DNA of 64,000 bases. Origin: Planobispora rosea. GTDB lineage: Bacteria > Actinomycetota > Actinomycetes > Streptosporangiales > Streptosporangiaceae. The first letter of the stretch is position 1; each line of letters opens with the position of its first letter. The stretch lies in NCBI RefSeq assembly GCF_014648175.1, contig NZ_BMQP01000004.1:248001-312000 (forward strand). The letters run 5' to 3'. Under the pieces are notes generated by a model. That model was not told the origin of the DNA and did not search any database. It saw only the letters and a program-made list of their open reading frames with translations. Below are positions 25,046 to 33,395 of the stretch, one piece after another. A program made the translations under genes and the position numbers.

Positions 25046-26158
25046 CTACGGGGAGGCCGGGACGGACATCTCGATCTCGGTGCCGCTCCCCGGGGCGGAG
25101 ATCACGGTGACCGTCCCGCCGAGATCCTCGACCCGGCCCCGGATCGACTGGGCGACGCCGAGCCGCCCGTCGGCCGCCGCCCGATCCAGACGCCCCTCGG
25201 GGATGCCCGGTCCCTCGTCCCGGACGGTCACGGTGACCACGCCGTCGTCGCTCTCGGCGAACACCCACGCGGGGGTCTGGGGCCCGCAGTGCCGTACCAC
25301 GTTGTCCAGGGCGGCGCCGACCGCGGCGGCCAGCTCCCTGGCGGTCGCGGCGGGCAGCGTCAGCGGGGTCGCCGGGACCGAGACGGTCACCGAGCCGGAA
25401 CCGTACCCCTGCAGCAGGGTGCGCAGGTCCGCGGCGCCCGCCGGGGACGGCTCGGGGCGGAGCCTGACCAGTTCGCGCAGGGCGGCCTCCTGCTCGCCCG
25501 CGAGCCTGCCCAGCTCCGCTGCCTCCCCGCCGATCTCCTGGCCGCGCCGCTGCACCAGGGCCAGCACCTGCAGCACCGAGTCGTGGATGCCCCGGGCGAG
25601 CCGTTCCCGTTCCCGGCCCGCGGCCTCCAGCTCGACCGCCTTCTGCATGTGCGCCTCGGCCTTCCTGGCCAGCTGGGCGACGTGCCCGACCAGCACTCCC
25701 GCGAGGAACAGCAGGACGGTCCCGTTGATCGGCAGTTTCTCGAACTCCATGCCGCCCGCGCCGCGCGTCCACAGGTCGCCCAGGGACACGATCGCGGCGG
25801 CCGCGGCCCCCGCCCGGCGCCCGCCGTGCACTCCCCAGGCCAGCACCGCGCCGCCCATCCAGGTGCCGGTGATCGGCAGGCTGTCCTCCTGGTAGACGCC
25901 CTGCACGGCGGGGGTGGCGAGCAGACAGCCGAGCGTCACGAGCATGTCGGCGATGAGCAGCGGCCACCCCCGGAACTCGTCGACGGAGTAGGCGAAGATC
26001 GTCGCGGCGGTCCACAGCGCCATGACACCGATCACCAGCCAGCCCACGGCCGGGCTGGCGTATCCCCCGGCACGGACGAGCAGGGCCGCGGCGTACACCA
26101 GAGACGCGACGCGGAACACCGCGACGGTCCGCCAGAACGGGGTCTCCATTCCGGTCAC
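25046..26158 (-). CDS. macS: MacS-family sensor histidine kinase
   Basis: 370 aa. About six hydrophobic segments in residues 12-165, a HisKA_3 dimerisation helix with RLARGIHDSVLQVLALVQ (H192, followed by D193), and an HATPase (GAALDNVVRHCG, DEGPGIPEG). The start WRTVAVFRVASLVYAA is the typical opening of MacS-type kinases. It partners the LuxR-type regulator downstream. A later ATG at 26149 is possible. Signal unknown; the short loops between membrane segments suggest sensing within the membrane. Confidence 0.87.
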   Translation of the reverse strand: MTGMETPFWRTVAVFRVASLVYAAALLVRAGGYASPAVGWLVIGVMALWTAATIFAYSVDEFRGWPLLIADMLVTLGCLLATPAVQGVYQEDSLPITGTWMGGAVLAWGVHGGRRAGAAAAAIVSLGDLWTRGAGGMEFEKLPINGTVLLFLAGVLVGHVAQLARKAEAHMQKAVELEAAGRERERLARGIHDSVLQVLALVQRRGQEIGGEAAELGRLAGEQEAALRELVRLRPEPSPAGAADLRTLLQGYGSGSVTVSVPATPLTLPAATARELAAAVGAALDNVVRHCGPQTPAWVFAESDDGVVTVTVRDEGPGIPEGRLDRAAADGRLGVAQSIRGRVEDLGGTVTVISAPGSGTEIEMSVPASP

Positions 26159-26295
26159 ACCTCGACCCTACCGGCAACCGCACAACCCGGGGCCTTCACC
26201 GCCGTCACGGTGACCGAGCCGGCCCCGCCGGTCGCGCAACCCGGCGGGCGGGCGGAACGACCGGCCGGACCGGACCGGGGCGATCGGGGCGGCGA

Positions 26296-27321
26296 TCAGC
26301 CGAAGAAGACCTCGGCCTCCGCGTAGCGGCTGACCGGCACGGTCTTCAGCTCCTTGGTCGCCTCGTCCAGGCCGACGGTGACGATCTCGGTGCCCTGCAG
26401 GGCGACCATCGTGCCGAACTCGCCCTCGTGCGCCGCGTCGATGGCCCGCAGGCCGAAGCGGGTGGCCAGCACCCGGTCGAAGGCCGTGGGCGTGCCGCCG
26501 CGCTGGATGTGGCCGAGCACGGTGGTGCGGGCCTCCTTGCCGGTCCGCTTCTCGATCTCCTTGGCGAGCATCTCACCGATGCCGCCCAGCTTGACGTGGC
26601 CGAACGCGTCGAGCTCACCGTCCTGCAGGGCCATCTGGCCCTCGACCGGGTGGGCGCCCTCGGCGACCACGATGATCGGCGCGTAGCGCGTCTTGAAGCG
26701 GGACTCGACGTAGGCGCAGACCCGGTCGATGTCGAACGGCTTCTCCGGGATGAGGATGACGTTGGCGCCCGCCGCCATGCCCGCGTGCAGCGCGATCCAG
26801 CCCGCGTGGCGGCCCATGACCTCGCAGATCAGCGCGCGGTGGTGCGACTCCGCGGTGGTGTGCAGCCGGTCGATCGCCTCCATGGCGATGTTGACGGCGG
26901 TGTCGAAGCCGAAGGTGTAGTCGGTGGCGTTGAGGTCGTTGTCGATCGTCTTGGGGACGCCGACCACGCTCACCCCGCGGTCGAAGAGCTGCTTGGCGAC
27001 GCCGAGGGTGTCCTCGCCGCCGATCGCGATCAGGGCGTCGACGCCCGCCGTCGCGAGGTTGTCCTTGATCTTCTCGACGCCGCCCTCGATCTTCATCGGG
27101 TTGGTCCGCGACGAGCCGAGGATGGTCCCGCCGCGCGGCAGGATGCCCCGCACCGCCTGGATGTCCAGCGGCATGGTCTCGCCCTCGAGCGGTCCGCGCC
27201 AGCCGTCGCGGAACCCGACGAACTCGTGCCCGTAGACGCCGACACCCTTGCGCACGACGGCGCGGATAACGGCGTTCAGGCCGGGGCAGTCGCCGCCCCC
27301 GGTTAGCACTCCAATACGCAT
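26296..27321 (-). CDS. pfp: 6-phosphofructokinase, group III, predicted pyrophosphate-dependent
   Basis: 341 aa, the size of actinomycete group III phosphofructokinases. N-terminal GVLTGGGDCPGLNA, catalytic PKTIDNDLN, and MGRHAGWIA sugar-phosphate site. The two positions that separate phosphate donors are Asp104 (GGEDT) and Lys124 (PKTIDND) in E. coli numbering, which here coincide exactly with the residue count; both are the pyrophosphate-type residues, where ATP enzymes have glycines. It would therefore interconvert fructose 6-phosphate and fructose 1,6-bisphosphate reversibly with PPi. GGAGG precedes the ATG. It is next to the MacRS-like pair. Confidence 0.9.
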   Translation of the reverse strand: MRIGVLTGGGDCPGLNAVIRAVVRKGVGVYGHEFVGFRDGWRGPLEGETMPLDIQAVRGILPRGGTILGSSRTNPMKIEGGVEKIKDNLATAGVDALIAIGGEDTLGVAKQLFDRGVSVVGVPKTIDNDLNATDYTFGFDTAVNIAMEAIDRLHTTAESHHRALICEVMGRHAGWIALHAGMAAGANVILIPEKPFDIDRVCAYVESRFKTRYAPIIVVAEGAHPVEGQMALQDGELDAFGHVKLGGIGEMLAKEIEKRTGKEARTTVLGHIQRGGTPTAFDRVLATRFGLRAIDAAHEGEFGTMVALQGTEIVTVGLDEATKELKTVPVSRYAEAEVFFG

Positions 27322-27432
27322 GGCATCCTCCGGTGGTGGTTCCGAGGCGAGACAGCCAGACTATGTGGGGTAGCGCGGCCGGCGGCGGATTTCGCCGCCG
27401 ACGCAAGGCATTCTGCCTCCCCAGCGGGCAAA

Positions 27433-27444
27433 TGGTCTAGACCA
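27433..27444. promoter_or_regulatory. DasR-responsive element (dre)-like palindrome upstream of glpK
   Basis: TGGTCTAGACCA, a perfect 12-bp palindrome identical to the core of the site bound by the GntR/HutC-family regulator DasR of streptomycetes. It lies 17 bp before the glpK start and 111 bp from the divergent phosphofructokinase start, so it would most directly repress glpK. The flanks (AA before, AA after) differ from the extended 16-bp consensus. Confidence 0.7.
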
Positions 27445-27461
27445 AATGAACAGGAGTGCGC

Positions 27462-28931
27462 ATGTCGGTTCTCGCGATCGACGCCGGGACGACCGGGGTC
27501 ACCGCGCTCGTCGTGACCGAGGACGGCCGGATCGACTCCCGTGGATACCAGGAGTTCACCCAGTACTTCCCCGAACCCGGCTGGGTGGAACACGATCCCG
27601 AGGAGATCTGGCGGGCCACGCTGGCCGCCTGCCGCACCGCGCTGGAGGGGGCCGGCGTGGCCCCGTCCTGCCTGGGCATCACCAACCAGCGCGAGACCGC
27701 CGTGGTGTGGGACCCCGCCACGCTCGACGCGCCCCGTCCGGCCATCGTCTGGCAGGACCGCCGTACCGCCGGGATCTGCGCCTCGCTGCGCGAGGCGGGC
27801 CACGAGTCCCGCGTCGCCGAGCTGACCGGGCTCCGGCTCGACCCCTACTTCACCGGGAGCAAGTTCGCCTGGATGGCCCGGCACGACCCCGGCGTCTGGG
27901 AGGGGGTGACCGGGGGGCGGGCCGTCGTCGGCACCGTCGACTCCTACCTGGTGGCCCGGCTGACCGGGGGCGCCCGGCACGTCACCGACCCCTCCAACGC
28001 CTCCCGCACCCTCCTGTACGACCTGGCCGGGGGCGGCTGGTCGGCGGAGCTGTGCGAGCTGTTCGGCGTCCCGATGGGCGCGCTGCCGGAGATCGTGCCG
28101 AACTACGGGGACGTCGGCCGGACGGACCCCGCCGCCTTCCTCGGCCTGTCCCTGCCGATCAGCGGCCTGGCCGGGGACCAGCAGGCCGCGCTGTTCGGCC
28201 AGACCTGCTTCGCCCCGGGCGACGTGAAGTGCACCTATGGGACGGGGTCGTTCATCCTGATCAACACCGGGAGCGAGATCGTCAGGTCGGACGCCGGGTT
28301 GCTGACCACGGTGGCCTGGCAGACGCCGTCGGGTGAGATCACCTACGCCCTGGAGGGGGCGATCTTCGTCACCGGGGCCGCCGTGCAGTGGCTCCGCGAC
28401 GGTCTCGGGCTGATCGAGACCGCGCCCGAGTCCGAGACGCTGGCGCGCACGGTCCCCGACAGCGGGGGCGTGGTGTTCGTGCCCGCGCTGACCGGCCTGG
28501 GCGCGCCGCACTGGGATCCCGACGCCCGGGGCGCCATCCTCGGCATCACCCGGGGCACCACCCGGGGGCACCTGGCCCGCGCGACCCTGGAGGCGATCGC
28601 GTTCGAGGTGCGGGACGTGGTGGAGGTCATGACGGGCGCGGCGGGCCTGAAGGTGCCCACGCTGAAGGCCGACGGCGGCGCGAGCGGCAACGACCTGCTC
28701 ATGCAGGTCCAGGCCGACCAGCTGGGCGTCCCGGTCGAGCGCCCGGCGATCCAGGAGACCACCGCCCTGGGCGCGGCCTTCCTCGCCGGGCTCGGCACCG
28801 GCCTGTGGTCCTCGCCCGAGGAACTGCGCACGACCTGGAACCTGGACCGGCGCTTCGAGCCCGGCGGCCGGGACGGCGCCGCCTACGCCCGCTGGCTCAA
28901 GGCCGTCGAACGGGCCCGCTCCTGGGCCTGA
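27462..28931 (+). CDS. glpK: FGGY-family carbohydrate kinase, glycerol kinase-like
   Basis: 489 aa. FGGY kinase with DAGTTGVTALV (ATP loop), GITNQRETAVVWD and IVWQDRRT (glycerol-site blocks of GlpK), YGTGSFILINTG and KADGGASGNDLLMQ. These match glycerol kinase better than xylulokinase or gluconokinase. It phosphorylates glycerol to glycerol 3-phosphate. CAGGAG stands 6 nt before the ATG at 27462. It lacks an adjacent glpF or glpD, and carries a dre-like operator rather than the usual GylR context. It ends 7 bp from the convergent lactonase gene. Confidence 0.87.
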   Translation: MSVLAIDAGTTGVTALVVTEDGRIDSRGYQEFTQYFPEPGWVEHDPEEIWRATLAACRTALEGAGVAPSCLGITNQRETAVVWDPATLDAPRPAIVWQDRRTAGICASLREAGHESRVAELTGLRLDPYFTGSKFAWMARHDPGVWEGVTGGRAVVGTVDSYLVARLTGGARHVTDPSNASRTLLYDLAGGGWSAELCELFGVPMGALPEIVPNYGDVGRTDPAAFLGLSLPISGLAGDQQAALFGQTCFAPGDVKCTYGTGSFILINTGSEIVRSDAGLLTTVAWQTPSGEITYALEGAIFVTGAAVQWLRDGLGLIETAPESETLARTVPDSGGVVFVPALTGLGAPHWDPDARGAILGITRGTTRGHLARATLEAIAFEVRDVVEVMTGAAGLKVPTLKADGGASGNDLLMQVQADQLGVPVERPAIQETTALGAAFLAGLGTGLWSSPEELRTTWNLDRRFEPGGRDGAAYARWLKAVERARSWA

Positions 28932-28938
28932 GCGCCGC

Positions 28939-29910
28939 TCAGGCCAGCGGGAGCACGCAGGAGGGGGTGCCGGTCGCCAGGACCCGCCCGGCCTCCTGCG
29001 GGATCCCGTCCTTCAGCGGGAGTACGGCCACGTCGCCGGAGTTCTGGTTCGCGACGTACATGTGGCCGGCGGCGACGGCGAAGTGGCGCGGCCAGTCGCC
29101 GCCGCAGGGCACCTCGGCCACCCTCGCGAGATCCGGTCCCGCGAACACCCCGATCGTGTTCGGGCCCCGGTTGGCGACGTAGACGCGGTCGCCGCGCACC
29201 TCCAGGTGGGAGGGGTGGTTCTTCCCTCCCGCGGCGCTGGCCGCGACGGCGGCGACCTCCCGCCAGCCGGAGTCGTAGGCGCGGACCGTCCCGTCCAGTT
29301 CCCCGGCCACGTACCACTGCCCGCCCCGGTGGTCCCCGGCCCAGGCCAGGTGCCGGGGCCCCATGCCGGGCGCGAGCCGTACCGGCCCGCCCGGATGCTC
29401 GGCCACGTGTTCCGGCGACCCCTCCCGCACCAGGAAGCGGCGGACCTCGTCGGTGCCCAGGTCGGTCACGTACAACACGCCGTCGGGGCCGAAGGTCGCC
29501 TGGTGGGCGTGGGCGCCCTCGCGGTGCGGGAAGGCCCGCACGCCGGTGAGCAGGCCCGCCCCGTCGATCCCGTGCACGCTCACCGTGCCGTCGCCGTAGT
29601 TGGCCACGGCCAGCAACGTCCCGGCCGGGTTCACCGCCAGGTGGCAGGGGGACGACCCCTCACTGGAACGCCGGGCCAGGGACGTCAGGGCTCCGCTCTC
29701 GCCCCGGGAGAAGACCTCCACCGTGCCCTGCTCGCTCTCCCCGACCGCGTAGAGCACCGGGAGCCGGGGGTGCAGGGCGAGGAAGGACGGCCCGGAGGCG
29801 GGAGCGCCCCCCCGCCGTTCCAGGGTCTCCAGATCCACCAGGACGATGCCGCTGCCGGATCCACCGGTGTCGGGGGTGTATCCACCGATATAAGCAAGGC
29901 TCATCATCAT
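28939..29910 (-). CDS. lactonase-family beta-propeller protein (6-phosphogluconolactonase-like)
   Basis: 323 aa seven-bladed propeller of the lactonase (YbhE/PgL) family: YIGGYT opening, HLAVNPAGTLLAVANYGDGTVSV split over blades, GPRHLAW and YVANRGPNTIGVF blade motifs. The family includes 6-phosphogluconolactonase and carboxy-cis,cis-muconate cyclase; the substrate here is open. Three in-frame ATGs (29910, 29907, 29904) follow GGACGGGAGC, the first being used here. It is divergent from the MarR-GNAT gene, whose operators lie in the 126-bp gap, so it may be controlled by that regulator. Confidence 0.83.
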   Translation of the reverse strand: MMMSLAYIGGYTPDTGGSGSGIVLVDLETLERRGGAPASGPSFLALHPRLPVLYAVGESEQGTVEVFSRGESGALTSLARRSSEGSSPCHLAVNPAGTLLAVANYGDGTVSVHGIDGAGLLTGVRAFPHREGAHAHQATFGPDGVLYVTDLGTDEVRRFLVREGSPEHVAEHPGGPVRLAPGMGPRHLAWAGDHRGGQWYVAGELDGTVRAYDSGWREVAAVAASAAGGKNHPSHLEVRGDRVYVANRGPNTIGVFAGPDLARVAEVPCGGDWPRHFAVAAGHMYVANQNSGDVAVLPLKDGIPQEAGRVLATGTPSCVLPLA

Positions 29911-30012
29911 GCTCCCGTCCTCATGGACTATCAGACAGTTTGCGAAGGTAGCGCAGTCCCTCCGGAGGAACACCCCTACCAACGGGTAATGATGACCCTT
30001 CTCCCTATTTAG

Positions 30013-30050
30013 TTGACTCAGTCAATGGAATAGTTGATGATGTCAACTAT
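30013..30050. promoter_or_regulatory. two palindromes at the MarR-GNAT start
   Basis: TTGAC-TCA-GTCAA (30013-30025) and a perfect 8-bp inverted repeat ATAGTTGA-TGATG-TCAACTAT (30030-30050). Both share the TTGA/TCAA half-site typical of MarR-family operators. The second spans the candidate start codons, so binding would block expression of the gene itself (autoregulation) and possibly of the divergent lactonase. Confidence 0.7.
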
Positions 30051-30960
30051 GCAGGAGACCGTCAACGACCACATCGCGGAGATCCGCGCGTTCAACCGCT
30101 TCTACACCGGCGTCATCGGCGTGCTCGGCCAGGGCGTCCTCGACACGCCGTACTCCCTGACGGAGGTCAGGGTGCTGTTCGAGCTGGACCGGCACGACCG
30201 GATGGAGGCCGGCGAACTGCGGCGGCTGCTCGGGCTCGACGCCGGATACCTCAGCCGGATCCTCAGCCGGTTCGAGTCCGACGGACTGGTCGCCCGTGAG
30301 CGGTCGGCCGCCGACGCCCGGCGGCAGGTGATCGTGCTCACCGAGGCGGGCCGGACCACGTTCAAGACCCTCGACGAGCGCTCGGCGCAGGAGGTGCACG
30401 GCCTGCTCGACGGGATCGGCGAGGAGGACCGGCGGCGGCTGGTGGCGAGCATGGCGACGATCCGGGAGATTCTCGGCCGGACCCCGAGGCGGGAACCGTA
30501 CGTCATCCGGCCGCCCCGTGCCGGTGACCTCGGCTGGGCGGTGCACCGGCACGGCGCGCTCTACAGCGCCGAGTACGGCTGGGGCATGGACTTCGAGGCC
30601 CTGGTGGCCAGGATCGTGGCCGACTACGTGGACCACCGCGACCCCCGGCGCGAGGCCGGGTGGATCGCGGAGGTGGACGGCGAGCGGGCCGGATGCGTCT
30701 TCTGCGTGCGCAGGGACGACGAGACGGCCCAGCTCCGGATGCTCCTGGTCGAGCCGTCGGCCCGGGGCATGGGAATCGGCGCGCGGCTCGTGGACGAGTG
30801 CCTGCGATTCGCCCGCGGGGCGGGCTACCGACGGATCATGCTGTGGACCCGGGACGCGCTGGTCAGCGCCCGGCGGATCTACCAGGCGGCGGGTTTCGAA
30901 CTGGTCGAGGAGGAGCCGGGCGAGGGCTTCACCGAGCAGATCTGGGCCCGCGATCTGTAG
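30037..30960 (+). CDS. MarR-type regulator fused to a GNAT acetyltransferase
   Basis: About 307 aa. Residues 1-150 are a winged-helix MarR domain (LTEVRVLFELDR, LLGLDAGYLSRILSRFESDGLV, DARRQVIVLTEAGR); residues 155-305 are a GNAT domain with the acetyl-CoA loop ARGMGIGARLVDECLRFA. Such fusions are known, but which ligand or acetyl acceptor is used is not. Start is uncertain: in-frame TTG 30034, ATG 30037, 30040 and 30049; GGAA is spaced properly only for 30037. Operators overlap the start. Confidence 0.88.
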   Translation: MMSTMQETVNDHIAEIRAFNRFYTGVIGVLGQGVLDTPYSLTEVRVLFELDRHDRMEAGELRRLLGLDAGYLSRILSRFESDGLVARERSAADARRQVIVLTEAGRTTFKTLDERSAQEVHGLLDGIGEEDRRRLVASMATIREILGRTPRREPYVIRPPRAGDLGWAVHRHGALYSAEYGWGMDFEALVARIVADYVDHRDPRREAGWIAEVDGERAGCVFCVRRDDETAQLRMLLVEPSARGMGIGARLVDECLRFARGAGYRRIMLWTRDALVSARRIYQAAGFELVEEEPGEGFTEQIWARDL

Positions 30961-30969
30961 CGGCGCCGG

Positions 30970-31437
30970 TCAGCGCTGGGCCTGCATCATCCAGTGGTGC
31001 TTCTCGACGTCCTGGGTGACGGCGATGAGGATGTCCTGCGTGGGCGGGTCGGCCTCGGCGGTGGCCTCGACGCGCTCGCGCATCCGGCGGCCGATCGACT
31101 CCAGGATGTCCGTCATCGCGGAGACGACCTTGCCCGCGTCCAGGTAACCGCCCTCGACCTGGGGAACCTGGCTGGAACCCGCGACGGTGGAGGCGCGGCC
31201 GTCGGGGGTGACGCCGAGCGCGACCGCCCGCTCCGCGACGGTGTCGGCATGCGTCCGGGCGAAGGTGACGATCTCATCCAGGTGCAGGTGGATCTGGCGG
31301 AAGTTGGGGCCGATCACATTCCAGTGGGCCTGCTTGGCCAGGAGCGAGAGGTCGAGGAGGTCGACGAGCGCCCCCTGCAGCGCCTCGCCCACGATCTTCT
31401 GGTCGCCCGGCTGGAGCGGACTGGTGATGGTCGACAT
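30970..31437 (-). CDS. dps: Dps-family DNA protection/ferritin-like protein
   Basis: 155 aa four-helix ferritin-like protein. The inter-subunit ferroxidase residues are H38 (KQAHWNVIGPNF), H50 and D54-E55 (IHLHLDEI). It stores iron using peroxide and protects DNA in stationary phase or stress. The ATG at 31437 is chosen because GGGAGGT is 7 nt upstream; the nearer ATG at 31443 is one base from the same ribosome site. The leader has an inverted repeat GGTCTCT...AGAGGCC near 31470-31490 that could be an operator. Convergent with the MarR-GNAT gene, 9 bp apart. Confidence 0.93.
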   Translation of the reverse strand: MSTITSPLQPGDQKIVGEALQGALVDLLDLSLLAKQAHWNVIGPNFRQIHLHLDEIVTFARTHADTVAERAVALGVTPDGRASTVAGSSQVPQVEGGYLDAGKVVSAMTDILESIGRRMRERVEATAEADPPTQDILIAVTQDVEKHHWMMQAQR

Positions 31438-31558
31438 GGACATACCTCCCATTAGTCGATAGGTGGCCTCTATTGGACAGAGACCCCTATACCCACCCAT
31501 GCCCATCCCATGTTGGCCGGGCCGGCCGGACGGCTCTCCGGCCGGCCCGCCCCCGCGC

Positions 31559-32722
31559 TCAGCGTCGGAACGGACCGGTGACCTCGTAGGTGACGCCGTC
31601 GGTCCCGGCGGCGTCGCCGCGGGCGCCGCGCTGGGAGGAGAAGTACAGCCGGGTGCCGTCCGGGGAGAAGGCCGGACCGGTGATCTCGGACTTGGCGTGG
31701 CCCTCGATCCGGAGGAACGGGGTGACCTCGCGGTCCGGAGTGATCAGGTTGATCTCCATGTTCCCGCCGTCCTCGGCCACGTAGAGGTCCCCGGCCGGGG
31801 TGCCGGTGATGTTGTCCACCCCGGTCAGCGGGGAGTCGGCGTCGTAGACGATCTCCAGCCGCTCGTTCTCCGCGTCGTAGGCCCACACCCGGTTGTCGCC
31901 CTTGGTGGTGAAGAAGCACACGCCGCCGTCGTAGTGGCAGCCCTCCCCTCCGGAGAAGTGCTTGGCGGCGCCCACCTGGTGCCGGGTCGGGATCAGCGGC
32001 GCCGCCGGGTTGGGCACCCGCTGCCAGGTGACCGGCCCGGTGTCGGAGGTCGCGCAGAGCACCTCCAGCCGCCCGGCCGTCAGGTCGCCCCACTCCGCGG
32101 GCCGGAACCGGTAGAAGCAGCCGTCCGACTCGTCCTCGGTCAGATAGACGACCTCCCGATCGGGGTCGCAGGCGGCGGCCTCGTGCTTGAAGCGGCCCAT
32201 GGCCAGGCGCGGCATCGCGGCGCGCTCGCCGTACGGGTCGCATTCGAAGACCCGTCCGCGCAGGATCTCCTCGCACGACAACCAGGTGTTCCACGGGGTC
32301 CGCCCGCCCGCGCAGTTGAGGTTGGTGCCCGACAGGATGCGGTACGCCTCGCGGATCTCCCCGCCGGGACCGAACCTGATCGCCGAAGCCCCGCCGAGCA
32401 GCGGGATCTCCGAGTTGGACACGTAGATCCAGCCGTCACCGTCGGCGAAGCACGCGCCGCCGTCCGGCGCGGCGTGCCAGAGCATCCCGCCGACCCTGCG
32501 GCCGGTGCGGGCGACGATCCTGCTGGTGAACCCCGGCGGCAGCGCGACGCCGTTGGCGTCGGGCGCGCCCGGCGGGCCGTACGGGCTCGCCCCCCTGCGA
32601 GCGGTGACGTGGACGGAGCCGGGGGCGACGGCGGCGGCGCACGCGGCCCCCTGCCAGAGCGATCCGGCGAACGCCGCACCGGCGGTCAATCCTCCGGTGC
32701 GCAACAACGTACGGCGATGCAT
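31559..32722 (-). CDS. Tat-exported PhoX-like (DUF839) protein
   Basis: 387 aa. N-terminus MHRRTLLRTGG followed by a hydrophobic stretch and AAA cleavage region marks a twin-arginine signal. The rest is the DUF839/PhoX beta-propeller, with YVSNSEI, WLSCEE, FKHEAAACD, LTEDESDGCFYRF and ALVEDGG-like (YVAEDGGNMEIN) blocks that in PhoX hold iron and calcium ligands. PhoX enzymes are secreted alkaline phosphatases; this relative lacks proof of that activity. No phosphate-box was recognised upstream, so regulation by phosphate is not shown. Confidence 0.8.
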   Translation of the reverse strand: MHRRTLLRTGGLTAGAAFAGSLWQGAACAAAVAPGSVHVTARRGASPYGPPGAPDANGVALPPGFTSRIVARTGRRVGGMLWHAAPDGGACFADGDGWIYVSNSEIPLLGGASAIRFGPGGEIREAYRILSGTNLNCAGGRTPWNTWLSCEEILRGRVFECDPYGERAAMPRLAMGRFKHEAAACDPDREVVYLTEDESDGCFYRFRPAEWGDLTAGRLEVLCATSDTGPVTWQRVPNPAAPLIPTRHQVGAAKHFSGGEGCHYDGGVCFFTTKGDNRVWAYDAENERLEIVYDADSPLTGVDNITGTPAGDLYVAEDGGNMEINLITPDREVTPFLRIEGHAKSEITGPAFSPDGTRLYFSSQRGARGDAAGTDGVTYEVTGPFRR

Positions 32723-32859
32723 GACGCCTCCTCGTTGCCTTCACGATGGGCGGCAAGTCGATCAAATCCACATGAACGAGACTGCTTCCCCGACTCAAAC
32801 TTTTCGGAAACCTCGAAGCAAGTGCTTTGCGAAAATCCGCACCGCCGCGCGCGCCGCCG

Positions 32860-32895
32860 CCGGGCGCCGTCCCGGGCGTCGTTCCGGGCGTCGTT
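32860..32895. repeat. 12-bp tandem repeat upstream of the PhoX-like gene
   Basis: ccgggcgtcgtt twice (32872-32895), with a diverged copy ccgggcgccgtc just before (32860-32871). The rest of the 289-bp gap 32723-33011 is A/T-richer near 32760-32845 and 32940-33010, probably holding divergent promoters. Confidence 0.75.
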
Positions 32896-33011
32896 CCGCG
32901 CCCCGCCCCTTCGCCGCCCCCCCGCGGCGGGCGAAAGGCAGAACATATTTCCACCGCAACAGCACCCGCAACAACCGAATGCGACCGGCTGATTACCCTA
33001 CGATTCTCGCC

Positions 33012-33356
33012 ATGGAGAGCACGAGCTCCGCACGGGACACGACGGCCTCTCCCGACCGGGGCTGCCGGACCCGGATCGCGGGGGGATCCGATCCTGCCGT
33101 CCGTGACAGCGCCGGGCGGACCGGGCCGGGAGCACCGGCCGTCCTCGCGGCGTGCGCGTCGGCGCGCCCGCCGCGCGACACCGGCCGGTGCACCGTCTGC
33201 TCGGGTGTCCTGCCGGCCATCGACGCCGGGGGTTACACGGCGTCGCGAGCGCTTCTGATCGTCCGGCACGGTTACTGCCGCTGCCCGAACTTCGATCACG
33301 ACTACGAGAGATACGCCCGGCAGGCGCCCCACGGGGAGGGCTACCTGCCGGTGTAG
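33012..33356 (+). CDS. hypothetical protein with cysteine pairs
   Basis: 114 aa, not recognised. The first half is low complexity; the second half (from about residue 58) has CTVC and, 27 residues later, CRC, a possible metal-binding knuckle, followed by FDHDYERYA. Support for a real gene: strong third-position GC throughout the second half, a TACGAT box 7 nt before the ATG (leaderless pattern used by other genes here), and a perfect terminator hairpin that begins at the last base of the stop codon. Confidence 0.5.
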   Translation: MESTSSARDTTASPDRGCRTRIAGGSDPAVRDSAGRTGPGAPAVLAACASARPPRDTGRCTVCSGVLPAIDAGGYTASRALLIVRHGYCRCPNFDHDYERYARQAPHGEGYLPV

Positions 33357-33392
33357 GCCGGTCCCGTGGGGGCGCGGCCCGCGGGACCGGCC
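33356..33392. terminator. hairpin between the convergent hypothetical and SRPBCC genes
   Basis: Perfect 11-bp stem (GGCCGGTCCCG, 33356-33366, with 33382-33392). It fills the 39-bp gap between the two stop codons and probably serves both directions. Confidence 0.65.
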
Positions 33393-33395
33393 GCG

